Of a DNA stretch of 64,000 nt, positions 20,684 to 31,189 are shown piece by piece. Source of the stretch: Azolla caroliniana (Eukaryota; Polypodiophyta); NCBI GenBank assembly GCA_043228905.1, contig JBHGNT010000001.1, positions 21,018,001 through 21,082,000 on the forward strand, in the 5' to 3' direction. The position numbers and the translations under genes were made by a program. Under the pieces are notes generated by a model, which was not told the DNA's origin, searched no databases, and saw only the letters and a list, made by a program, of their open reading frames with translations. Numbering within the stretch: the stretch's first letter is position 1; each line of letters opens with the position of its first letter.

Positions 20684-22111
20684 TCACTTCCCTCGGCGTC
20701 GATCCGACTCGTTCCTATCCATGCCGTAATCCAACACCTTCTTCTTCCCTTTTTCTTTGCGCGTAAACCGTCTCCTCGGCTTCCTGTGCGGGGAATGCAC
20801 GGCCGAGTCTCCACTACTTGCCGGCTCTTCATCGGACTGGTCGAACCGACTCAGTCGTCCATCCAGTCCGCTTAACCAAAACGAAATATGACTGTATTCA
20901 TGGGTCCCAATTTCAAGCTCATCCGGAGGCATCTTGGCCTCGCTGACCTCATCATCAGAACTCGGATTGGAGGTGAGGTCCGGAGTCAGAGGCAAGTACC
21001 AGGACACGGACTCGTCAAGCACCACATCATGGCTCACGCACGCTTGTTTGGTGCGAGGGTTAGAACACTTATAACCCTTTTGCTCATCCGAGTAGCCGAC
21101 CAAGATACACTTCTCAGCTTTCGTGTCCAACTTCATCCGTTTCTCCTTCGGTATATGCACATACGCAATGCTACCGAAAACTCTCAAGTGTCGTAGATTC
21201 GGCTTCCTTCCGAAATAGTGCTCATGCGCCGACACTTTGTCTCCGATCCAATTTTGGATGTATACTCCGGTTCATACCGCCTCGGCCCAATAGAACTTGG
21301 GCAAGCTCTTCTCCACCAGCATTGCCCGTGCCACTTCTACAATTGACCGGTTCTTCCTCTCAGCCACACCGTTTTGATCCGACGTGCATCTACAATTGAA
21401 TTTGCGCCAAATTCCCATATGTTGCAGATAGCCATTGAATTGACCGGAAAAGTATTCTTTTCCGCCATCCGACCGTAGGCACTTGATCATTCGTCATGTT
21501 TCCGTTTCCACGAACCCTTTGAGGTCCCGGAAATAGTCGAAGACTTCACTCTTCTTCACAATGAGATAGATCCACGTGTGCCGCGTATAGTCGTCGATGA
21601 AGGAGACAAAATATCGACTCCTGCCAAGACTAACGTTCTGTGCCGGCCCCCATACATCGGAATGTATCAAGTCGAGCTTGTTTCGGCTCTGGTTATGCTC
21701 GTTAGGGAAAGGAAGTCGGTGTTATTTCCTGAATTGGCAAGCCTCACAAATTTGTGCCTTTCGGCCACTAAATGTGGGTAATCTGAACATCACTTGTTTC
21801 GATTGCAAGTCCTGAAGCCATTGATAGTTGCCATGGCCTATCCGCTTGTGCCATAAGTCGATATCCGACTCGACTTTTTGTCCTTTCACAAACATTGTGG
21901 TGCCATCGTCACTAGAGTCGAGGATAAACATCCTCCCGTCTTTGCGCCCTTGCGCAATAACTCGGCCTTCTTCTTCGATGAAGCACCCGAGATGCGTGAA
22001 CCGGACTTGCATTCCCTGGTCGACGATCTGCCCGACCAACACCAGATTCTTCGTGATTGTGGGGACGTGTAACACGTTCATAAGTTTCCCTTTCTGCCCG
22101 ACATGGCTCAA
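20684..22111 (-). pseudogene. C2 GAG-pre-integrase and integrase
   Basis: The GAG-pre-integrase domain (LWHKRIGHGNYQWLQ, ICEACQFRK) lies at 22111-21722. The integrase core (HSDVWGPAQNVSLGRSRYFV, SFIDDYTRHTWIYL, CLRSDGGKEYFSGQFNGYLQ, GVAERKNRSIVEVARAML) follows across one stop and a frameshift at 21720-21270. The C-terminal region with LVGYSDEQKGYKCSNP and a linker lies at 21235-20684. The D, D and E positions are visible. In C1 the pre-integrase part is deleted, so C2 shows what C1 has lost. Confidence 0.85.
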
Positions 22112-22305
22112 GGGAACTTCACTGACATTCGCGATTGGATGCGGAGTGTCATCTCCGGTTGCGACTACTCCCAGTTACATCAGTTTTTCCAGGTACGAGA
22201 ACCACTCCTTCTGGCACGTCATGTGGTTTGACGCACTGGAGTCAACGTACCACACCTCGTCTCAGTTCGGGGTGGACATCTTCATAGAGTTTGCTTCGTG
22301 TCTCA

Positions 22306-23269
22306 TCACGAAGGCTGACCCTTTTTTGGCTTTTTTGGACCCTGCGGCGTAGTGCCATCGCTGCCAATTTCCTTTGTCGGTTTGTCCGGAGCCTGATCCG
22401 GATCCGGATCCGGTCCTCTCTTAATCGGCACGCTTCTTCCAGCACTCTCTGTCCTTGTGACCTTTCTTGCCACAATACCAGTATTCCGCAACAGATTTCC
22501 CTTGCTGGTTCTCGTCGCCTCGACTCCCCCTGTTTTCGGAGGGTCTGGAATTGTTGTCGGCATCACTTCGGTGCCTTCGTCCTTGATCCCGTCGGCCGCC
22601 TCCATTGCGCACCGACTCGCCTCGTCCGCCACGACAACAGGGCCTATCTCCCTCCGTGTACAACATCTTGTTGTCAGCATGCGTGCTCGTCAACGCACCC
22701 CCGTGGTTCTCCTCTATAAGGAGCATCGAGAGTAGGTCGAAAAACGACGACATATTCTCCCATGTACACACAACAGTTCGGAATGTTCCAAACTTCGACG
22801 CTAGTCCCCTGAGACAGATCTGCACCATCTCGACTTCCTCAACGTTCACATCAATGGAGGCTAAGGAATCACATATATCTTTGATCTTCAAGGTGTAATC
22901 AGCCACTGACAAATCGGGTTGTCGTAGGTTGCTTAGCTCCTACCGGAGTTGAAGCTTCCTGGCTGTAGTGCTTGTGGCGAAAATCTTCTTCAGATTTCCC
23001 CAAGCATCTTTCGACGTTTTTGCATCCCGAATGTAGCTTAGGAGCTGTTCACCCACACAAGACGCGAAGTAGTATAGTACTCTGCTCGCCGACTGTTCCC
23101 ACACCGGGAAATCTCTGTGTGTCGATTCGAGTGTTGTGTCATTTGCTCCATTGACATAGCTCCAGTAACCGTGCCCGAGCAGGTACTGGTGCATCTTGTA
23201 GGACCAAGACACGTAGTTGTTTCTGTCGAGCTTCTCCGTCGAAAGCGAGCTAGCCATGCCTCTATCCAT
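22306..23269 (-). pseudogene. C2 gag with CCHC zinc knuckle
   Basis: Copia Gag (UBN2/retrotran_gag type) starting MDRGMASSLSTEKLDRNNYV at 23269, 72 bases from the primer binding site. An early stop at about 22940 divides it; the second part (22912-22421) has SVADYTLKIKDICDSL, LRGLASKFGTFR and the knuckle YWYCGKKGHKDRECWKK. It forms the particle and binds element RNA. A protease motif (DSSASNHMT type) is only faintly visible near 22220. Confidence 0.85.
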
Positions 23270-23340
23270 AAGTTTTACCTATTTTTCTTGCTTAGTGTCC
23301 CTTTCAAGCTATGTCGACTGCAAAGGTTCTCAACCCTCGC

Positions 23341-23352
23341 GCTCTGATACCA
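23341..23352 (-). promoter_or_regulatory. Primer binding site of C2
   Basis: TGGTATCAGAGC on the minus strand, directly after the right LTR, complementary to the 3' end of initiator methionine tRNA, the usual primer of plant copia elements. Confidence 0.95.
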
Positions 23353-23799
23353 TGTGAAGAATAGCATGCGGAAGCAATAGGAAATCAAACGTAGAAAATA
23401 TGCAGGTTTAATGGAGAGCTTGTATATGCACAGTATGCAAGAGAGACAGAGAGATAGAACACATAGAAAAACACGAATTAAAATAATACTCAATCTGTAC
23501 ATAGGACGTGCTCAGTGAGCACTTTTTTACAAGTCCATGCGGACTGACAGAAGTATTGACACGTACTTCAATGCTCATAACTGAGCTTTACGCTAACTCC
23601 CAAAATATATTCCTACGCGGAATATCTTTCCAATGGCCTCGCGGTTTATGCACCGCTACGGCTTCTCGTTATGCACCGGTTTGCGTACTGGTTTACGCAC
23701 CCGTTTTACGCACCGGTCCGGCTTAACCGATCGGCCCCAACCGATTCGGTTCTCGACTTGCACAACCGATCCGGCCAATGTTGAGCTTGTATCTCAACA
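23353..23799 (-). repeat. 5' LTR of C2
   Basis: 447 bp, TGTGAAGAATAGCATGCGG to CTCAACA. Target duplication CAAAA follows at 23800-23804, then the X LTR resumes. Confidence 0.93.
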
Positions 23800-23804
23800 C
23801 AAAA

Positions 23805-23963
23805 TTTACACGCTACCTCTATCAGAGGATTTCCGCCCTTTATATACACAGGGTCTTTTTAGCGGTTCATGCTTCCCGTCTGAACCGTTTACATGTGTTA
23901 CAATTTTACTATATTCTATATTTCTTCACTTCTGTCTGTGGGTTACTATTCCGGCGGACAACA
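23805..23963 (-). repeat. 5' LTR of X, right piece
   Basis: From TTTACACGCTACCTC to GGACAACA, aligning with 3361-3519. C1 sequence resumes at 23964 in the integrase frame. Confidence 0.9.
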
Positions 23964-25279
23964 CAAGTGAAGTCATCGATGAAGGTTACGAAGTAACGGC
24001 TTCCTCCGATGCTCACGTTCTGTGTCGGTCCCCATACATCCGAATGGATCACATTGAGTTTCTTGTTCTACCCGACTTGGCTATGGGGAACTTCATCGAC
24101 ATGTTCGATGGTATGCGGAGTATTGTCTCCAGTTTCCACCACTCCCAGTTTTTCCGGTTTCTCCAAGTACGAGAACTATTCCTCATGACTTGACATATGA
24201 TTTGATGCTCCGGAGTCAACATACCACACCTTGTTGGGTTTCGCGGTGTTCAGAGCCATTGAATTGGCCTTGCAAAGGCTGGGCTAGATCCATTTTCGGC
24301 TCGTTCGGAGCCCTCGGTGTAGTGCGATCGTTGCCGATTTCCTTGTTCGGTCCGCTCAGAGCCGGATACGATTTTCTCTGAATCAGCTCGTTTCTTCCAG
24401 CCTTGCTATCTTTGTGGCCTTTCTTGCCACAATACCAACATTCCACGATAGGCTTTCCTTGCCAGTTTTCGACGTCGTCTTGACTCCCCCTTCTTCCAAA
24501 TGGTCCGGAACTATTGTTGGAATTACAACCATGCCTTCTATCCTACTCGTATTGGTGGCCTCCATTGCGTGCCGACTCGCCTTGTCCACCATGACCACCA
24601 GGCCTATCTTCCTCCATGTACAACATCTTGTTGTCGGCGCGCGTACTCGTTGACGCACCTGCGTGGTTCTCTTCTACTAGGAGCATTGATTGTAAATTGA
24701 AAAACGACGGTGTATTCTCCCTTGTACAGATAGCAATTCATAAAGCTCCAAACTTTGAACCTAACCCTCTTAGGCAGACCTGCACCATTTTGTCCTCCTC
24801 GACGTTTACATCGACGGAAGCGAGAGAGTCGAAAATGTCCTTGATCTTGGAGATGTAATCAGCCACCGACATATCTCATTGTCAAACATTGCTTAACTCT
24901 TGCCTGAGTTGGAGTATTCTGCCTGTGGTGCTCGCGGCGAAAATCTTTTTCAGATTTCCCCAAGCATCCTTCAGTGTCTTCGCATCCTGAATGTATCTCA
25001 GAAGCTGATTGCTCACATAGGATGCGAAGCAGTAGAGAACTCTGCTTGCCGCTTGTTCCCAGGCCAGAAAATCTTTGTGTGTCGATTCGGGTGCTGCGTC
25101 ATTAGCTCCATCGACATAACTCCAGTAGCCATGCCCGAGCACGTATTGGTGCATCTTGTACAACCAAAATGCGTAGTTGCTTCTATCGAGCTTCTCCGTC
25201 GGAAGCGAGCTACCCATTCCTCTGTCCATTCTTTCCTTCTTCTATTCTTCACCATGATTAGGGTTTTTTTGTTTATCAC
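23964..25279 (-). pseudogene. Copia element C1, 5' half: gag to integrase start
   Basis: The Gag frame starts MDRGMGSSLPTEKLDRSNYA near 25229 and runs to 24882, then continues through stops (SVADYISKIKDIFDSL) to the knuckle CWYCGKKGHKDSKAG near 24430. Integrase follows directly: HSDVWGPTQNVSIGG and YFVTFIDDFT end at 23964, the junction with X. The GAG-pre-integrase domain present in C2 is missing, so C1 has an internal deletion near 24050. The protein closely resembles C2 gag. Confidence 0.85.
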
Positions 25280-25303
25280 CAGCAGAGGATCTCAACCCTC
25301 GCG

Positions 25304-25315
25304 CTCTGATACCAT
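25304..25315 (-). promoter_or_regulatory. Primer binding site of C1
   Basis: TGGTATCAGAGC on the minus strand, directly after the C1 LTR; initiator-Met tRNA type. Confidence 0.95.
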
Positions 25316-25706
25316 GTAAAAGAATACGAGCGAAAGCTTAACAAACACAACCAGGTAACAATAGACAAAAGACAAAGAAGATGAGGAAGGTTTAATGGAA
25401 AGCTTAATCAACACAACTTATGTGGGAGAGATAGAGAGAGTAGAACATACATAGAAAATTCTATTCCAAAACAATACTCTAAAACTCTGTACATAGGATG
25501 TGCTCAGAGAGCACTTTTATAAAGTCCATACAGACTGACAGAAGTATTGACTCATACTTCAATGCTCATCAATGAGCCCCTACACTAACTCCCAAAATAT
25601 ATTCCTCCGCAGAATATCTATCCAATGGCCTCCCGGTTTATGCACCGCTACGGCCTCTCGTTGTGCACCTGGTTTACACACCCAATGTTGAGCTTGTATC
25701 TCAACA
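25316..25706 (-). repeat. 5' LTR of C1
   Basis: 391 bp, TGTAAAAGAATACGAGC to TTGTATCTCAACA. It shares its outer ends and many blocks with C2 LTRs. The matching 3' LTR is not found at the left end of C1, so no target duplication can be scored. Confidence 0.9.
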
Positions 25707-26790
25707 TAAGGTTTCCATTAAACTTGTGTCTGTATTCTTTTGATATACGGACAAGCCGGTTTTCTCTTAGGTTCTGCAATCATATTCTTTTACATGGTAT
25801 CAGAGCGTGAGGGTTGAGAACCTCTGCAGCCAACAAGCGTTTTTTGAAGACAAACCCTAACACCCGACCCAGTAAAGAATAGACAGAAGAAGAATGTGGA
25901 GCGAGGAATGGCTAGCTCGCTCATGACGGAGAACCTCGATAGACCCAACTACCCATATTGGTCATACAAGATGCACTAGTGCCTACTTGGGCATGGTTAC
26001 TGGAGTTATGTCGACAGAGCGAACGATACGAAACCTGATGCACCACACAGAGACTTGTAGACTTGGCAGCAAGTAAAGTTATGTACTACATTGCATCTAG
26101 TGTTGGCGATCAGCTTCTGAACCATATCCGGTCCTCCAAGACACCGAAGGAAGCTTGGCGAAACCTAAAGAAGGTCTTCGCCACAAGCACCTTGGCCCAG
26201 AAGCTGCAACTTCGACAGGAATTGAGCAATCTCTGATTGAAGGACATGTCGGTGGCCGACTATATGGCCCGAATGAAAGACATCTACGACTCACTTGTCT
26301 CTATCAACGTAACCATCGAGGAAGATGAGAAGGTGAAGGTTTGTCTTGGGGGCCTGGCATCAAAGTTCGGAGCATTTCAGATGGCGGTCTGTACAAGGGA
26401 GAATACACCCTCGTTTTTCGACTTACCATCGCTGCTCCTAGTAGGGGAGAACCACACAGGTGTGTTAATGAGCATGCACATCGACAACAAAATGTTGTAC
26501 ATGGAGGCAGATCGGCACGCGGTGGAAGCAGCCGACAAGAGCAAAATAGGAGGCACAATGATGGTGCCGACAACAGTTCTAGACCTTTCACAAGCAGGGG
26601 GAGTCAAGGTGGTGTTGGGAGCCGGCGAGAGAAGACCGCAACATATTGTTGGTACTATGGCCGGAGGGGCCATAGAGAGAGCGAGTGCTGGAAGAAGCAC
26701 GCTGATTCAGCCTAATCTGATCCGGCAAGGCCGGTCGGGGAAGCCGGCAAAGCTCACATTATGCTGAGGAATTGGAAAAATCTGATTCCG
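25707..26790 (+). pseudogene. Copia element C3, LTR end and gag remnant
   Basis: Plus-strand copia fragment. 25707-25794 is the end of a 5' LTR (ending TTTTACA), followed by the primer binding site TGGTATCAGAGC at 25795-25806. Degenerate Gag follows: MASSLMTENLDRPNYPYW near 25910, then stops and frameshifts, then the frame from 26237 with MSVADYMARMKDIYDSL, LGGLASKFGAF and ENTPSFFDL. The region around 26660-26710 reads as a decayed zinc knuckle in another frame. It belongs to the C1/C2 family. C1 cuts off its LTR on the left and C4 cuts it on the right. Confidence 0.8.
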
Positions 26791-26799
26791 GAAATGGAG

Positions 26800-28401
26800 C
26801 AGACCCAACCTTTGTGGAAGAGTACACAGACAATGACGTAGGATCTTTACGTGGAAAACCCTAATAGGGAAAAACTAGGGGAGCCCACAAACTAGGGGAT
26901 CTTCATCAGCATGAACTCTTGATCTTCTACTCTCTCTCGGTTCCAGTGGTACCTTCGCTGGATATGTTTCATCCGGGAATGGTAGGCTGCATTCTTTGCT
27001 AGGTGGATGGTAGTTTGACTGTCGCAGAAGAGCCGGTATTCCTCCTGTTTGTTCCTCATCCTCATCCAATTCGGGATTTTGTCCGGTTCCGGTGTCTTCT
27101 TCTTCTTCTCCACTCGGTTCAGTTTCTTGTCCGTATCCGGCCAGTTCGTCGAGTGTCATCCAGTTACTGGCTAACATCCGGTTTTCAACTGGGTATATCC
27201 TTGTGTCCTCAAGCCGGTTTTCATTGGATGATCCAGAGTTCATCATCTTCTTCTTCGACTCCCAGTCGGCAATGGTCTTGTCTTCCATGAAGACTATGTC
27301 CCGACTCCGGAACACCTTCTTGTCGACCAGATCCCACACTTGGTAACCGAACTCATCATTGCCGTATCCAAGGAATATGCATGGCCTGGACTTCGGATCC
27401 AACTTTGCTCTCTTGTCCTTCGCCACATGCACGTATGCGAGACACCCGAACACCTTCAGATGAAGGTAAGACACATCCTTACCGGTCCATACTTTCTGCA
27501 CTGAGTCTCCTTCCAAGGGTACTAAGGGCGATTTGTTTATCACATAGGTTGTCGTCATTAGCACCTCAACCCAAAACTTCTTGGGTAACTTGGCATGTGC
27601 GAGCATGCTCCAGACTCTCTCCATTATAGTCTGGTTCATCCTTTCGGGCAGCCCGTTTAGTTCCGGCATCTTCGGCACGGTGAATTCGAGCCGAATTCCC
27701 TTCGACCGACATACTCCTCGAACTGCCTCTGATATTCTCCTCCATTATCTGCTCAAACTGCCTTCAGAGTCCAGTCGGTTTCCCTTTCCACTCTCACGTG
27801 GAGCTCCTTGAAGATGGATAGCACCTGATCCTTCGTCTTCAGTGGTAAGACCCACAACTTCCGGCTATGGTCATCTATGAACGTCACGAAGTACAGCAAT
27901 CCAGCATGTGACTTCGCGTCCACTTGACACACATCGGTATGCACCAACTCCAGCAGTGCATTCTATCTCATCGGTGGTCTTGACCGGAAGGAGGTTCAGT
28001 TTTTCTTGCCAACCAAGCAATCGGCGCACTTCTCAAGTTGCACGTCCTTTACCGGAATGAGGTTGTCTTCGGCAACGATCTCGAGCTTTGTTTCTTCACC
28101 AAACGGTGGTTACAACAGAGTATCGCTCTGTATCTCTCTCTCTCTCCCTCTCTCTGTACAACAGTTACAACAATATGGCCACTATGCTAAGTGATTGTCC
28201 TAAGTCATATTTATCCTTATATGAACTTAGGGCTATTTACAAATATAGCCTCAATAGGCTTACTCAAAACATATTTACAGATCTATCTTCGCTTCCGGTT
28301 CTCACCGGATCCACAGATCCGGTTTCCGGATCTCTTCCGGTTCTCACTGGGTCTTCTCCATTCATAGTCGGTTCCCATCCGAAGGGACTGATTTCCCAAC
28401 A
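26800..28401 (-). mobile_element. Copia element C4, internally deleted derivative
   Basis: Minus-strand copia of the C5 family. The right LTR is about 28084-28401, ending TTTCCCAACA and rich in CT repeats and CCGGTTCTCACCGGAT blocks. Pre-integrase (PVKDVQLEKCADC near 28030) begins almost directly at the LTR, so gag and protease are deleted. Integrase follows (VHTDVCQVDAKSHAG, then 27678-26875 with PELNGLPERMNQTIMERV and FGCLAYVHVAKDKRAKLDP). After an acidic linker the frame jumps to the end of RNase H (EYRLFCDSQTTIHLAKNAAY, about 27045), so reverse transcriptase is deleted. The left LTR is reduced to a tail at about 26800-26895. Confidence 0.82.
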
Positions 28402-28404
28402 TAC

Positions 28405-28985
28405 CTGAAGTCCACACTCTCTCCATTACGAGACGGTACAACAACCCCTAGAGCTGGTCCACACAGATATATGTGGACTGATGCTTGAAAGATCACTAGG
28501 AGGCTCCTGGTACTTCATCAATTCGTAGATGATCGTACACGGAAGGTCTGGGCCTACTCAATTAGGTTGAGAAACGGAGCGCTTGAGGCCTTCATTCAAT
28601 GGTTGGTCGAAGTGGAGAACCAGTTGGGACATTGAGTGAAGACACTCTGATCTGACAACGGAGTTGAGTATACCTCCCAAGCCTTCAAAAAGTACCTATC
28701 TAACAAAGGGATTCAATATCAAAAGATTGTTCCTTATACTCCCATACAAAAATGGCGTGGTGGAACCTACGATAGGCTTCATATATTTGGATGCAAAGCA
28801 TATGCATTCATCCCTAGTGACAAAAGTACCAAGTTGGCGCCCCATGCAAAAAAGTGCATATTTGTTGGTTATAGAACCGATGGAGAATTCGACTATCAGT
28901 TATGGGATCTAGAGAACCGGAAATTGATCCGGATATGTGATGTAGTAGAAGGATCGACCCACCGGACCGAACCGACAATTTGACC
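28405..28985 (+). pseudogene. Copia integrase fragment C6
   Basis: Plus-strand decayed integrase: LELVHTDICGLMLERSLGGS near 28450, GWSKWRTSWDIE, then SIPPKPSKSTYL and LPYKNGVVEPT, then the C-terminal FGCKAYAFIP-type segment and KKCIFVGYRTDGEFDYQLWD in other frames. At least five stops or frameshifts. Family distinct from C1, C2 and C5. Confidence 0.75.
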
Positions 28986-29039
28986 AACCATCGAAGAAAG
29001 CCAAACCAACGATCACTCTACCAAATCCAAATTGGCAAG

Positions 29040-29626
29040 AAGTCCACTAGTCGAAATCAGGCATATGGTACTTTCCTCATCTCAGCCTTGTCGTTCTCCC
29101 TTTTCGAACATTTCCTAGCATTCAACTTGCAATTGGTTGGCAACGCAGACCCGATTGGTTTTGCTTTTGACATGTTGAATCTTTCCAAGATCTTTGTCAC
29201 ATACTTTTGTTATGACAACCATAGCACATTCTTAGTTCTCTCACGAACTATATGCATCGCCAATATTTTCCTTACCAATCCAAGATCTTTCATGGCAAAC
29301 AACTTGCCTAGCGATTTCTTCAAGCTTGCTATCTTCTTGGTGTCTTGTCCGACCACTAACACGTCATTAAGATATAGCACGAGAATCAAGAAGTCGCCTT
29401 CATCATACCTTTCGACAAACACATTACGATCAACTTGTGTTTTATGGAACCCATTTTCCAACTTGAAGGATTCAAACTTCTTGTACCATTGGCGTGGAGC
29501 TTGTTTCAGAACATATTAGCTTTTCCTAAGTCGACACACCAGATTCTGTTTTCCTTTCTCCACAAAGCCTTCGGGCTAATGTATATAGATCTCTTCATCT
29601 AATTCCCCATGCAAGAATGTTGTTTT
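29040..29626 (-). pseudogene. Copia reverse transcriptase fragment C7
   Basis: Minus-strand reverse transcriptase piece. From the right it reads DVKTTFLHG and EGFVEKGKQNLVCRLRKS, a palm segment (ENGFHKTQVDRNVFVERYD, LVLYLNDVLVVG) and the thumb (MKDLGLVRKILAMHIVRERT). The catalytic YVDD is YLND, so inactive. It is cut off at about 29626 where the repeat-rich end of T1 begins. Similar to C5 but diverged. Confidence 0.8.
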
Positions 29627-29639
29627 GACATCCTCTTCA

Positions 29640-30405
29640 GCTGAGTAGCTAATTAGCTAAGTGGTAGCTAATTAGCTACTACCATAGTTTAGTGTAGTAG
29701 CTAATTAGCTAACTAGTAGCTACTTAGCTATTACCATAGTTTAGTATAGTAGCTAATTAGCTACTACCATAGTTTAGTGCAGTAGCTAATTAGCTAAGTG
29801 GTAGCTAATTAGCTACTATCATAGTTTAGTACAATAGCTAATTAGCTACGACCATACTTTAGTAGAGTAGCTAATTATGTAAGTGGTAGCTATTTAGCTA
29901 CTACCATAGTTTAGTACAGTAGCTAATTAGTTGAGTGGTAGTTAATTAGCTACTACCATAGTTTAGTACAATAGCTACTTAGCTGAGTGGCAGCTAATTT
30001 GCAACTACCATAGTTTAGTATAGTAGCTAATTAGCTGAGAGGTAGCTAATTAGCGACTACCATAGTTTAGTACCTAATTAGCTAAGTGGTAGCTAAATAG
30101 CTATTATCAAACTTTAGTTAAGTAGCTAATTAGCTAAGTGGTAGCTAATTAGCTACTACCATAGTTTAGTACAGTAGCTAATTAGCTACTACCATAGTTT
30201 AGTACAATAGCTAATTAGCTACTACCATAGTTTAGTACAGTAGCTAATTAGGTACTACCATACTTTAGTTATAGTGGCTAACTAGCTAGTACCATACTTT
30301 AGTTGAGTAGCTAATTAGCTAGTACCATACCTAAGCGAAGTAGCTTATTAGCTACTGTCATAGTCTTGAAGAATAGCTAGTTAGCTAAGATGTAGCTAAT
30401 TAGCG
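29640..30405. repeat. Array of the palindrome AGCTAATTAGCT
   Basis: About 0.76 kb of interspersed and tandem units, mostly AGCTAATTAGCT followed by ACTACCATAGTTTAGT plus ACAG (about 33 bp), sometimes with an extra AAGTGGT-AGCTAATTAGCT. AGCTAATTAGCT is its own reverse complement. At least ten exact copies occur here with many one-base variants. The same words lie at 34380-34560 and 37842-37975. Confidence 0.9.
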
Positions 30406-30920
30406 ACCATGTTGTTGTAGAATCTTGTGGATTAAGGAGGGCGCATGACCTGTTTGGTGCTAATGATGTTGCAACCAATGAGGAGATAGTTGCCAACGTG
30501 GCTGAAAGTAAGAGTCCTGCTATCACATCTCCTTCAGATCAGCTCCACCCTATTCTTTTGGAAGATGGTAATGAATTAGGCTATGAAGTGAAAAGCCATG
30601 AAATATTGGAAACAACATGTAAATCTGAAGTTCACAACAATAGTGTTTTTGAACACTTGATGCAACATTTCTTCGAATCCCAAAACCTTGATTCCACCCC
30701 ACTGAGCCCAACTACTGATAATGTCCAAACAGATCCCACTGTACTGGAAAAGCTAGTGCAAGACACGGCTGACCTACAAGCCGTTGCTGAGGTGATGGAA
30801 AGGTTGTCATCGGAGGACACACTTGCACAATGGGTCAAAGAAGCAAGGCTAAATGGACAACCGGCTAGAAAAAGGGTGAAGATGGGGCCACGATCGAGGA
30901 CAAGACCAGTTACTCGGTGA
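30400..30920 (+). CDS. T1 plus-strand gene, first part, unknown protein
   Basis: Open plus-strand frame of about 170 codons, entered without an ATG near 30400 (after TAG CTA ATT AGC), so it may be an internal exon. It ends TGA at 30920 after a basic patch ARKRVKMGPRSR that looks like a nuclear localisation signal. It is acidic and Ser/Thr-rich in the middle, with no recognised domain. Intron-like AT-rich sequence follows (30921-31190) before the next coding block in the same direction, so it may be the 5' part of the gene carrying the FCP1-like domain. Confidence 0.45.
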
Positions 30921-31189
30921 AGGGGCTCTTTAATTGGAGCGAAATACTTATTAGTGGGATATGATTGTTAGTGATTTTCCTAGGGTTTTATGATGTTTTA
31001 CTATGATCTATTTGGACAAGTAAAACCTCAAATTGGTTGTTGCTTGATCCACATTATGTAATGGATGTTTCTCCAAGATAATTATGTGCATGTTTCTATG
31101 ATGGAAAATATTTCATGTTCATTATGTTGTTTTGTGAGACTGTTAGTTACTTTCTGAGTGTGAATATGTTGGTGTTTTCTAATGTTGCA

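Larger units (their letters stand above)
18156..23799 (-). mobile_element. Copia element C2, near full length
   Basis: 5.6-kb minus-strand Ty1/copia element. LTRs lie at 18156-18583 and 23353-23799 (TGTGAAGAATAGC to CTCAACA). The polypurine tract TTGAGGGGGAG abuts the left LTR, the initiator-Met-type primer binding site abuts the right one, and the 5-bp target duplication is CAAAA. Gag, zinc knuckle, integrase, reverse transcriptase and RNase H are in the normal copia order, with several stops and frameshifts. Confidence 0.93.
3115..23963 (-). mobile_element. Gypsy LTR retrotransposon X (carries Y, W and C2)
   Basis: Minus-strand gypsy element inserted in the C1 integrase. Its LTRs begin TGTTACCGATTAGG and end GGACAACA. 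The C1 flanks are CAAG on both sides (3111-3114 and 23964-23967), a 4-bp match, or 5 bp with one mismatch. After removal of the nested Y block (4282-13821 plus one duplication) and C2 (18156-23799), X has LTRs, gag at 17777-16523, partial pol at about 16440-14125 and a post-pol region ending next to the left LTR. Protease and the first half of the reverse transcriptase are missing, so X is not autonomous. Confidence 0.85.
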
